Part shown: positions 11,548-21,607 of the stretch, piece by piece
Layout: every line of letters starts with the position of its first letter
Position numbering within the stretch: position 1 is the stretch's first letter
Assembly: GCA_030686995.1 (NCBI GenBank)
Contig: CM060703.1
Location: 110,762,361 to 110,826,360 of the forward strand
Reading direction: 5' to 3'
Source of the DNA: Artemisia argyi
Lineage: Eukaryota > Streptophyta > Magnoliopsida > Asterales > Asteraceae
Length of the DNA: 64,000 nucleotides
Notes under the pieces: generated by a model
What the model was told of the DNA's origin: nothing
The model's database searches: none
The model's input: only the letters and a program-made list of their open reading frames with translations
Translations under genes and position numbers: made by a program

Positions 11548-12252
11548 ATGAACTCTCCAAACAAACCAAAATCAAAAGCCTCAAGGCTAGCAAGGATGAC
11601 GGAAAAACCCGTTTGGCGAAGAAAAAGCCCTCGAAACAAATCCATCATCATAAATGAAGTTGGAAGTCTTTCCACACCCCCAACTTCTTACTTCCCAAAC
11701 TTTGCATCAAACCAACAAGATCATTCATTTGATCCTCTTTACAAACCATACAACATTGGCCAACCATCTTCCTTCAAGCCAAACTACACCTCTCAACTTC
11801 CAACCACTTATAATGATCCTTACAAGTTTGATCAACCATCAAACTACAATTCCAACTACACAAACCCAACTCATCCATACCAAACCTATGATCCCCTCCA
11901 CATTGCCACGGAAAAACAAAAGTTCCGTGATGAAATAAACCAAATCCATGATCTTAGTGATCTCCTTGCTATGCATCTTGCACAACGCAACAAAGGGCAA
12001 CCTCCATCATCACCCTATGCAAATTGCCTTCCCCACTCTCTCAACTTGGATCAAGTTACAAACCACACTCACTTTTGCCCTTGTTGCATATTCCTTCAAA
12101 AACAAATCCTCTACTTGAGTGAAGATATTTCTTGGATTGAATATCTTCTCACTCGTAATCATCCAATACCACCCTTAACACGATACAACATCGTGAGATC
12201 CACTTCTTCCGCTCCACACTCCACTCCATATCCCTCTCAATCAAACATCTAA
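11548..12252 (+). CDS. SIRE accessory ORF (234 aa) of S2, CPCC motif
   Basis: This is the homolog of the S1 ORF at 212-838. The start ATG at 11548 follows a TATA box by 35 bases. The N-terminus is very basic (KPKSKASRLARMTEKPVWRR), consistent with nucleic-acid binding or a nuclear signal. Residues 45-130 are Tyr/Asn/Pro/Ser-rich repeats (PSNYNSNYTNPTHPY). A helical part (about 130-155) precedes HTHFCPCCI near 180 and WIEYLL near 203. Between the two copies the H-x3-C-x-CC-I and IExLL residues are kept while the rest has drifted, which suggests the C-terminal module is the functional part. No signal peptide or transmembrane helix is seen, so an envelope role is doubtful. The frame is intact although pol of the same element is dead. 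Confidence 0.65.
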   Translation: MNSPNKPKSKASRLARMTEKPVWRRKSPRNKSIIINEVGSLSTPPTSYFPNFASNQQDHSFDPLYKPYNIGQPSSFKPNYTSQLPTTYNDPYKFDQPSNYNSNYTNPTHPYQTYDPLHIATEKQKFRDEINQIHDLSDLLAMHLAQRNKGQPPSSPYANCLPHSLNLDQVTNHTHFCPCCIFLQKQILYLSEDISWIEYLLTRNHPIPPLTRYNIVRSTSSAPHSTPYPSQSNI

Positions 12253-12537
12253 GCTTTATGCTTATGTTTCTCTTCAAGCAAATAAAACAATCAACCATGG
12301 GTTGCAAGCAAGTCCAAGTGCTCTCTTAGGCAATATAGGACTATGTCTTTTCTTTTGTGTTATTTTTATCAATATGCTTCAAGCATATTGAATGTTGTAA
12401 TGCTTATCATTTTTATAATGCTTGAATGAATCTATGTTTAGTTGCATAATTGTTGCCTTGCATATATGTGTATCTTGCTCTCTTCAAATATTTTTGTAGC
12501 AAAGATCTCCATTCCTCGTTCCCTTGGTGCTCTCAAA

Positions 12538-12726
12538 TGAGGGGGAGCATACATCAAGGGGGAGCATTCTACCCGTTTAAACTTCCCTCGCGAAGCTTAC
12601 TCGGCTTAACCTTTTTAATTATACAAAAAGGGGGAGAAGAGAAATGTAAACTCTATAATACTTGTCTAAAACCAAGTTTTAGATATATTGAGTTTAAGGT
12701 TTTGTAATAATCAAAAAGGGGGAGAT
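12538..12726 (+). promoter_or_regulatory. Polypurine tract cluster of S2
   Basis: GGGGGAG tracts occur at about 12541, 12559, 12625 and 12713; the last (AAAAAGGGGGAGAT, 12713-12726) abuts the 3' LTR. Layout and spacing match S1. Confidence 0.85.
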
Positions 12727-14038
12727 TGTTGACATAAATAATGCCTAAAAACATTATTAACATGTTATCAATATCTCTATGTTTTGATTATCACAAAATA
12801 TAAACTCATAGAACTAAAACTTGTGACATAAACAAGTATTTAGTGATTAATATTTCTCTTTACATCCAAATCACTTAAGGTATGAATAAACAAAGTGTTT
12901 AGTGCATTTTATGATCAAAGGGGTATTTAATTAACTAATGCAAAGTTTATTTAATTATATAAACATATTATATATTTTTGAAAAACACTTTTGGTAATAA
13001 AGAAAAATGTTTTATTGATACTAAATATATGAATTCAAATTTTTAACCAAAATCAGTTAGTTTTTCACCAAATAAACTTTCCCCACTAAAAGACAAAGAT
13101 TCTGGCCGTTTCAGCTGGGCGGCCCCCTTAATTATAAGGGGCGGTCCCCTTAAAATTAAGAGGACCGGCCTTGATTTAAGGGGACCGGCCACGCTCCTCT
13201 ATCAGAATCTGTTGCCTATAAATACCACCTTAAACCTGGATTTTTTCTCACCTTTTGCACTACTAAACTTTCTGATCTAGATCCAAATCTCCATTCTTTT
13301 ATCCTTTGATCATAAGTGTATAAATTCTTTGTTTCAAAGTGATCCAACCTTCATCCTCTCAAGTGCAAGAGAAGAATACTTCTATCCCTCAAGACAAGAA
13401 GTATTACAACTTGTTGTGATCTCCACATCCAAGTTGTTGGTGCATCATCAAAGATCATTTACATTATTCTTTGTGAAGATTGTTGTGAATATTTGATTGT
13501 AGTTAGTTGTGTGATTAGTTAGTAGCTTGGTGTGAAGAAGATAAGCTAGGTACTAGATTGGTGTGAAGAAGATAGGTGTGGAGTAGTTAGTTGTGAAGTA
13601 GATTGATTTGAAGAAGTTGTGTAGAAGTTGTGACTTAGGTGTGACGAAGTTGTGGTGTGAAAAGTGGTGTGTAGATTGTTGTATATATTGGTGTGTATAT
13701 TGGTGTGTACGGTTTTCTCCGCCATAAGGGAGCTTGTTGATATAGTGAAGAAAACTCTCGAGTTAGGTGCTCGGGGAGTGGAGTAGGGCAAGGAAGGTGT
13801 CCTTGTAGCCGAACCACTATAAATCTCTTGTCTCGCGGTTCGATCTTTCCATCTCTTACTTATTTCATTACTTATCTTTATAATATATTGTGTAGTATTA
13901 ATTGTTTATATTGTACAAGACTTGAGATCACATATTATCGAATCTAAGTTTTTAAAAGCTAAGCAAAACTCTAAAACTAATTTTTATAACGAAGTAAAAA
14001 GACGTAAAACTATTCAACCCCCCTTCTAGTTTTCCACA
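12727..14038 (+). repeat. 3' LTR of S2 (1312 bp)
   Basis: It starts TGTTGACATAAATAATG and ends TTTTCCACA, followed by ATGAA (TSD). TATAAATA is at 13217-13224 with the GC-rich block before it from 13117. Confidence 0.95.
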
Positions 14039-14712
14039 ATGAAAATAAACTAATTTAAACTAAGGTTGTGAGCAATAAGTGGAGAAATGTGTTTACTTAG
14101 ATTTCACTACTCTCTAGATATCTTTTACACGTTAATTACTTGTTATAGTTGCGTAGATGACGGATTGTATTCCTTAATACCATTCATGGGGTGGCGTACT
14201 TACTTCCCCAATCCTATGAGTGCCTACTTCACTCCTATGTCGAGCCTGCAAGAAGCTCCTAACATGGGATCATTAGAATTTACTCATGCATTAAATACAA
14301 CCAATAAAACCTAGTGCACATCGGTTCATGTTTCCTAAGACGTTCAAGCATGTTACCATTTGGAGATCTGCCAGTTTTCTTAAGCCTAACATTGAAATCA
14401 TTCATCCAATACAACCATAAACAAGTAATCAACACATAATCAACATCTAGGTTTCATTAGATCTAAGCAAACACAAGATAAATCTAGCCTAGCATGGTGG
14501 AATCAAGACAAGAACAAGATATAGACAACCAACACATAGACATATTGATTGAATTAAAAGAACACTTATCTCAATAACACATGTAAGGATTCAAGGGTTG
14601 AAAACCCTTGAAAAGCTGTAAAATTCGTATATGGTTCGGCCTTAGGGTTTCTCCAAAACTTCTTCCTCTCTAATGAATGAAAATTAGAAAACTATATATA
14701 GATATTAGAGGC

Positions 14713-14930
14713 TGACGGCGTCAAGAACAACCTTGTGACGCCGTCATCTCGCCGCCAAAATAATCCTCGGACTGCCTTGATCTACATCTGGCGCCGTCAT
14801 GTAGTCCACTTTTCCAGGCCGTGACACATTTAACTCTTGACGCTCTACTTTGTGACGCCTTCATTTCTGTACTGGGTCGTCATGATCTTTACTCTTGACG
14901 CCGTCAACTTCTTTCTCTTGACGCCATCAC
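14713..14930 (-). promoter_or_regulatory. Cluster of TGACGCCGTCA palindromes in Athila LTR (left copy)
   Basis: Perfect TGACG-N-CGTCA sites are at 14713-14723, 14736-14746 and 14896-14906, with decayed ones near 14789, 14860 and 14919. The right LTR keeps five perfect sites (28043, 28066, 28119, 28226, 28249). Two more lie in the internal region (17166-17176, 17189-17199). TGACG half-sites are the core bound by plant TGA-type bZIP factors. They sit just downstream (in minus-sense order, upstream) of the LTR TATATA, so a role in LTR transcription is plausible but unproven. Confidence 0.5.
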
Positions 14931-15137
14931 ACACTGTTCCCAGCTTGGAAAATTAAGTCTTTGGCGTTTTCTTCACTTTTATGCTCCAAAAACGTCTGAA
15001 TTGCTTCCTTTTCCAGATTTCACTCCCAAAGTACCTAAAATCATAAAAGGAACGATTTAGGGCAATATTTGATCAAATAAATTCAATTCCGGGCTTAAAT
15101 GACCCCCTAAAAATGGATCATTTTTCGCCTCATCATA

Positions 15138-15175
15138 TACCCTTACACTTGAGATTTGCTTGTCCTCAAGCAAAT
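15138..15175 (-). promoter_or_regulatory. Polypurine tract plus hairpin at the Athila 3' LTR
   Basis: On the minus strand a perfect 9-bp stem with loop AGGA (15175-15154) is followed by AAGTGTAAGGGTA (15150-15138) and then the 3' LTR. It is the presumed plus-strand primer site. Confidence 0.65.
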
Positions 15176-15741
15176 GCGCTTTTATTCTAGTTAAAATACA
15201 AGTTAGGGGTCATTTAACACTAATATAAAAGTAATTACAACAAATAATCGTTCCACTAAAGACCAAAGACAAGCACGGAGGTCATATACTAGCACCTCAC
15301 AAATAGTGTTTAGATACTCACATCTCTCGGGTGTAATAAAGTATAAATTACAATATGGAAACGGAAGATATCTCTCACTACCTGTCATAGCAAAATAGAT
15401 TACCATAGGCTTGGGAAAGGATCAAACCTCCACCACATGGCGTAAGCACCTAGGATAAACTATCAAAGAGGTCTTTTAAAGGGTTGTAACGTTAGGTGTA
15501 GGGATATGAAATACACGGTTTTGTTGGATATAGGCAGTCTTTAATAGTGGCGAGTTAACAATCTTGGTTAATTACATGTACAATATGGCGTTGCTAAGCC
15601 AAGACTAGACTCGACTTAAGCTAATAAATGAAAAATAACAAAATCATAAAATGAACATAGAATGAAAAGGGATGGTAGTCCGTATGTTTTTTCTCTTTTC
15701 TTTTTCTATTTTTTTTTCTTTTCTTTTTCTCTTGTTTTTTC

Positions 15742-15791
<50 letters not shown>

Positions 15792-16751
15792 ATACACTCT
15801 TACCCTACCATCCAAAATAATACATCATAGGGAATGAAAATTACCCTTACACTTGAATTTTTACATACTTTACAATAAACTAATCTAATGACTCGAATTA
15901 AGAAAATCAAAACACTTGGAGTACTTTTAAGATTAACGTACATATGGGGGTAATAAATGATGTTCTTCCCCATTACTCCATAAAATAAGTACTTTACGCA
16001 TGAGTCCCAATCGTCCCAAAACAATATGTACAAGGATATGACTCGACTTAGCAACCATGTAATCAATTAGATAGTTAACTTAGGGTTTAACAAATAACAA
16101 TAATGCACTAAAGATGAGTGCATACACGGAAGGCTAAGGCGATTTGGGTGTACATTTAAGTGGGGTGTAACAAATTCTTCCTTTAAGTAAAATGCTTAAA
16201 GTTAGAAACGAAAAGATAGGCTCGGAGGGGTGTACTAGGGGTTTCGTGTACTAAAAATGAGTAAAACGCTAAGGTGTGGAAAAAATTAGTTGACTTAACT
16301 AGCCAAGTAATATGACTTAAATGGTCAAGTAATTATAACACGGGTTTAACACAAGGGTGATCCTATGCCTCTTATCATGTAGTAAATCCTACTACACGAA
16401 TGTAGTCTCACTAGCGGTCTCGGGATGCATCACTAACGCAAGTTCTAGAATCTAAATGATACCGGTACACTCATAAGGACTAATAGTAAATGCTTTTCCT
16501 ATCAAATCTAAAGGCGAACCTCACATATTTGGGTGGAAAATTTTTTTGAATAGTACGGTTTTGTGCTAGTCATACAATCTCCTATCTATGAGACGCTTGC
16601 TATGGCTAAAGTTTCACTCCTAAATGTTGTAAAAAATTTAAATTTGGCACTAAAATTGCACTAACAAGTATTTATCATAGTTTTATTACACACCTACCAT
16701 TAAACAAACAAACTCAAGCGAAAGTGTATTTGTAAGGTATCATCATTTTAC

Positions 16752-16792
16752 CCTCCCCTTACACTTAGGATGAACATTGTCCCCAATGTTCA
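16752..16792 (-). promoter_or_regulatory. Second, internal hairpin plus polypurine module
   Basis: The minus strand reads a perfect 9-bp stem TGAACATTG/CAATGTTCA with loop GGGA (a GNRA-type tetraloop), then TAAGTGTAAGGGGAGG. It has the same layout as the module beside the LTR but lies 1.6 kb inside, comparable to central polypurine tracts of other retroelements. Confidence 0.5.
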
Positions 16793-17574
16793 AGTAAAGA
16801 ATGTAAAAGTGAAAAAGTAAAAAGAATGAAATCAAATACTCCCCTGATTCGCTCGGTATGGATAATAAGGTGGCCAGGTTAAATCTTCCTCCAAGAAAAT
16901 GAACAATCAAAGCTTCCCTTCCAGAATATAAATCATCTTCTTGTCATACATAACCTGTAAATCCTGAGAAAACAGACAAGACAACCTCGCATAAAATCGG
17001 CGGCAATCTACATAAGTTACTAAATCCTAGAAAACAAAGTAAGATATAATGCTTGTGGAATGAAGTTTGCAGATTTTCTAGAGATTATAAAACTCAATAA
17101 TTCAACAAAAACTTTAAGACTCCGTTAGAAAAACAAAACTGGTAAAATTTCCAGATTTTTACACGTGACGCCGTCAAGAGCAAGCTCATGACGCCGTCAG
17201 AAGTGACCTGCAGAAATTCTTATGTTAAGTTTCCGGAAAATTTCTGGAAAAACTTGGTCCTACTTCCTGGAAAATCCTGCAAAACTTCATTATGACTCGA
17301 TACAAGCATTTGACTCTAACAAATACGAATATACATGTTCACTTAATATTGTGGAGAATCATGATCGGTTTGTTTCTTAGAAACATATTTGGGGTTTCCC
17401 CTTACACTTATCTTTTGCAAAAATACTTTTAGGTGGAGTTAAGACTAGGCTAAACAACAAAGTAAAGTATTTCCACTATTTAGTTTAGAAACATGATCTA
17501 CCAACAATTAAAATAAAGCATGCATACGAAAGCAAATAACAAACAAACAAACAAACAAATAAAAACACACAAAA

Positions 17575-17600
17575 CATGGGTTGCCTCACAAGAAGCGCTT
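17575..17600 (-). other. Conserved block after gag (AAGCGCTT...GGCAACCCATG)
   Basis: It lies 46 bases downstream of the gag stop on the minus strand. A near copy is found in element D2 at 62816-62841, also downstream of an ORF stop. The two elements are otherwise dissimilar, so the block seems constrained. Confidence 0.55.
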
Positions 17601-19639
17601 TTCTTTATTTACGAGTCTTGTAGCTAGACTCAAGGTCATGGGTTACTACGTGACTTCATCGTTGGTTTCACTCTCTAGGTCGTCTTCTAAACTAGTATCG
17701 CTTTCATAGTGTAGGTACTTCGTGTCTTCAAACTCAAAGAGATCCTTTCGATACTTAGATCCAAGTTTACTAAAATCTTTAAAGAATCCACATGATAAAT
17801 CAGAAGTGTTCTTACATCCTCTCCGAACATCATCATCACACAAAATAAGTTGGGAACTTATCCTATCAAGCCCGTCACAATCGATTCCCTTGAGATCTTT
17901 TCTCTTGTACGGCGTTTGGTATGAAACCCTCCTAATTCCATCAGCGAAGGTCATGATTCCGTTTCGGTCATCAACTATTAGATTAGTGATTTCACAAAAG
18001 GGTGCTCCAAAAACAACTTGTGACAACCTTGGGTCGACGTAATCTTCGATGTTGTCCACGATTGTAAATTCCATAGTGAATGCCATATTTCCTACGAACA
18101 CCTGGATTTCATGATCTTTACCAACCACTTTTTCTCCCTTGTAAATCATTCCCCATCTGCAGATATTGTTATAATGGAATAGGGACATAAAATTCTTAGG
18201 TAAGAAGACGTTAATGTAGACATTATCGAAGTATTTGTGACCGATCATGCAGGGAATTTTGAGATTGTTCGGATCACGTCCCCTTATTTTCTCCGATCTT
18301 CCATCCTTTGACCCATATAGATTCCCCTCAAGGGAAGGACGATACTCGTACACCTCCTTATTACCCCAACGAAAAATTACCTTCTTAACACCATTGGTGA
18401 ACAACGCACTACCATCCTTCTCATCAAGGATTACTCCCGATTCATTGATAAATGGTTTCCCAAGAACAAGGTTGGTTGACGGCTGATTGGTGACAGGGTC
18501 CATGTCATCGACCACAGTGAGGTCAGTATTGTAAACAAGTTCTCCAATCATGATCGATAAATCTTTTATTACCCTTGTATTATTGACTCTTTCGCACACC
18601 ATGCGTTCTGGGAAGGCTTCGTGGTATAGGGAGAGGGGGATTATGTTGACGGGGAGGCTAGGATCTATATGACTATCGGTTAAGAGCTTTTCCTTAATTG
18701 TGCAGGAGATCTTGAAAACTTTAGAGTTGCTTTTCTCAGTCCTATCACTACTTCCACTAGTATCATCTTCCATTTTTCTCTCGGGCTCCTCTATAATAGA
18801 TTTACCCAAAATGGCTGGATTTCTCATATGCTCTTCCGATCTCTCTTTCCCTTCATCCGATTTGCTAGATTCTTGCACGGAGGACTGCTTGAATGAGTTG
18901 GTAGGGCTTCTGGTCAAATCGCGGTCCACCCTTAAGGTCTCATCTTTAGCTGTATGACCGACATTTTCAGCCTGTTGTAGGTTCGGCTTAGGTGTAGAGG
19001 CAGATATTGTGGTGATGGTATTTACGAAATGAATTGGTCCTAGGGGGTTGATGGGTTCTTTTACTTTTGGTGATAGATGTTTGAATAGCTTACTAGGACT
19101 TTTTATTTTCACAGGAGAGGTTGGCGGGTTCATGATGTTAACAGATTTGACCTCATCAATGTGAATTGGTTTATTAACAACGAGCTCTTTGATAGCAGTC
19201 AACAGATTACAAATCTTGTTATTCATATCGGCCTGCTGTTGTCTAAATTTAGCCTCGAGCGTAGAGAGCTGCAATTCTTGAGATAGAATGAATTTTCGCA
19301 AGGCATCTTCACAGCTTTGCTTAGGAGTGCTTTGCGATGGAAAATGCTCGGACCATTTGAGTGGTGAGGAGTCGTTGAAGGATACGCTCCGCGTTTGGTA
19401 CCCTTTGAAATTAGGTTTATCCTTCCATGCCTCATAGGCCTCGTCAGAAGTTCGAGGGCCTCGACCAACCTGTGACGATGTGAATTCGTTGTAAGCACGT
19501 TTTGGAAGCTCCATGCTGTTATGAGTTTCGTGAGGGCCATTGCACAATTTACATGCAGAAGCGATTCTGCTTACTTGGCTTGAAGGCTTTTGAGCTTCGT
19601 AAGATTTCATGAGAGACTCACTACAAGAAAAAGGGGTTT

Positions 19640-20065
19640 TTGGGACGAAACTTTTTGGAACGGTCAAAAAATGGTGCCAAATATACGTATTTAGCACTTA
19701 TGGGGTAACCGTGACAAAAAAAATAGGTATTTGGGACGGTTATTAAGAAACTGTTCCAAATACGTATGCAATTGGAACGATTTCTTATAATGGTGCCAAA
19801 TACATGTGTATTTGGAACGGTTTGAGTTATCTGTGCCAAATATTTATGTATTTGGGACGGTTGGTACCACTGGTGCCAAATTTTTATATGTATTTGGAAC
19901 GTTATCTGTTTTTGGTGCCAAATACGTACGTATTTGGAACAGTTGGTACGAACGGTGTCAAATACCTATATGCATTTAGAACATTATCTAATGCTGGTGC
20001 CAAATACTTATGTATTTGGAACGGTTTTTATAGGTTATGCAAAAGACATATGTATTTGGGTCGAT
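19640..20065. repeat. Left subterminal repeat array of the CACTA element
   Basis: About ten units alternate TTTGGAACGGTT and TGCCAAATA(C/T) at roughly 30-45 base spacing. A matching array on the right spans about 22590-22995 with GGCACGG variants. Such arrays bind TNPA-like proteins in En/Spm. Confidence 0.8.
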
Positions 20066-20468
20066 TTTTGTAAACAATTTATAGTTCTTATGTATGTGAA
20101 ACATCTTTGAACTTAAACTTTTTTTCCATATGTGTTGACTATATTGCTTTTATTATCTTGGACATCAAATTAAATTTATAATCGGTTTTATTAATTTACT
20201 CTAATATTCGGTAGCCCTTCGTCATTAACTTTTAATGTCTGTAATCAATCTATGTATCGAATTAATGTCTATTATATTACTTAAAACGCGTCGTCTTTTA
20301 ATTTTTGGTGGGTCAACTTAGTTGTTTCTTATATAAACCACTAAAAAAAATCACCATTTAGTTGCGCATATTTTGGTTCGATATTTTGTCCACCAAGTTC
20401 AAGGTCAACAAAGATTACCTCTCATGGTTGTCCATCATGGTTGTAATTCTTGGTTTTGAGAAATAGTT

Positions 20469-20508
<40 letters not shown>

Positions 20509-20698
20509 TTGTTTAGGTGAGTTCAAGTCCTAATTCCAAGAATGTAATTTCAAGTGCGATTTCAAATGGATATGTTGTTAGTTTAAATGTTTAGTTTTAG
20601 TTCAAGTGTGTATGCAATTTCGAGTGGAAAATGTCAAGTGGTAGTTCAAATGTTTTCAAGAGTTTCACTATTTTGCAACCCCTCAATTGTATCACATG

Positions 20699-21234
20699 TA
20701 GGGGTGTTATAAACCCGACCCGAACTCGAATATGACTATTCGGGTCGGGTGAATCGGGTTCAAAATTATATTCAAGTCAATACGAATGATCCGAGTTCTA
20801 AACACGGTCTGGTTCAGGTCAATCCGAGTGACCCTAATTTGATTTTTTTTTATTTTTTTTCTAAATTTTTTACGATATACGTCGTTGCTAAAATAGAAAT
20901 GATTTTAAAGGTTTATATGACAATGTTATTTGTATGAAAGTTATTCAACTGTCCAAATTAATATTCAAGTGTCCAAATTAATATATTAACAAAAATATTG
21001 TTATAAGTTACATGCTCGTTAATTTGTTAAAGCAAAGTAACTACACTCTGGTATGATTTAAAAAAAAAAAAAAAAAGGTTGTATAATTTTTAAATGACCT
21101 AGACCCGAACCCGAATTGATCAGAACCCGAGCTCTAAACAAGGTCGGGTTCGGGTATGATTTTTGAGCCTTGACCGAAAATGACCCGACCCGAATGACCC
21201 AAACCCAACCGGGTCAACTTGATTCGCACCTCTA
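20699..21234. mobile_element. Small hAT-like non-autonomous element nested in CACTA
   Basis: The termini are TAGGGGTG (20699) and CACCTCTA (21234), imperfect inverted repeats typical of plant hAT MITEs. The flanks are ATCACATG (20691-20698) and ATCACATT (21235-21242), an 8-bp TSD with one mismatch. Both ends carry GGGTCGGGT/ACCCGACCCG repeats. No ORF of note; length 536 bp. Confidence 0.75.
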
Positions 21235-21523
21235 ATCACATTGATTATTTGATATTTTGATCCTTTTTAATATGTTGTTACCAGTATTTGCCAAAAAGAA
21301 AAAGAAAAAAAAAATCAATGTCACATTTATACTTTATGTCATTAAATACTTTTTAATATTTATGTATTTTTCCTAATTGTGTCATGGAATATTATCTTAA
21401 AAAACAAGTTCTCAAATTCCCACAATATTAGCGGGCGTTTGTTAAAAAATTTTAAAAACGTGAGCGGGCTTTTAGTCCTTTAAAATTTTCATATGCATTT
21501 GCAATTTAAAAACCCAACCCTAC

Positions 21524-21607
21524 ATGCTCTTAATGACGGCAGACGCATCACGCATAGTTTATAATTTTCTCGTAGTCATTCTTTTGTCACTCCTATTATC
21601 AAGCCAG
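21524..21607 (+). pseudogene. Possible captured exon encoding a signal peptide, inside CACTA
   Basis: ATG at 21524 (or in-frame 21533) opens a frame ending in a strongly hydrophobic stretch, IVYNFLVVILLSLLLSS, and stops exactly at CAG|GTAAGTG, a consensus splice donor (21608). Candidate later exons end at GTAAG near 21804 or start after TGCAG near 21896 and 22139, but their frames are broken. The pattern resembles a host gene fragment picked up by the transposon. The source gene is not recognised. Confidence 0.35.

Larger units (their letters stand above)
5058..14038 (+). mobile_element. SIRE/Maximus-type Copia retrotransposon S2, nearly complete (8981 bp)
   Basis: Both LTRs are present (5058-6374 and 12727-14038), each running TGTTGACATAAATAATG to TTTTCCACA. 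The left flank reads ATAAA (5053-5057) and the right flank ATGAA (14039-14043), a 5-bp TSD with one later change. The undisturbed target is visible in the other Athila LTR at 27381-27385 (ATGAA). Inside are the primer site, gag-pol (6443-10548, broken), the accessory ORF with its own promoter (11296-12252), and a polypurine cluster. Two stop codons and one frameshift in pol mean this copy cannot make its own enzymes. Confidence 0.95.
4736..15135 (-). repeat. Left (3') LTR of the Athila-like element, split by S2
   Basis: The parts are 4736-5057 and 14044-15135. Its partner is 24012-28465. Between about 14694 and 14704 is a TATATA motif (minus-strand promoter), and 14713-14930 carries a cluster of TGACGCCGTCA palindromes. 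A 75-codon frame (14087-14314, repeated at 27419-27646) is conserved only because the two LTRs are duplicates. Confidence 0.9.
15136..17645 (-). other. Non-coding 3' region of the Athila-like element
   Basis: This 2.5 kb between the gag stop and the 3' LTR (minus strand) lacks genes. It holds a 46-base T run (15744-15789), the polypurine tract beside the LTR (15138-15150), two perfect tetraloop hairpins (15154-15175 and 16771-16792), further AAGTGTAAGGG tracts (15841-15854, 17398-17411), and a conserved block CATGGGTTGCCTC...GAAGCGCTT (17575-17600). Pol would be expected here or upstream in an autonomous relative; it is missing. Confidence 0.8.

Noticed and set aside
14087..14314. 75-codon ORF conserved at 27419-27646
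   Set aside because: Both copies are in the two LTRs of the same element, so the conservation is by LTR duplication, not selection.
15621..15815. Poly-lysine ORF on the minus strand
   Set aside because: It is produced by a 46-base T run and neighbouring T/C-rich sequence.
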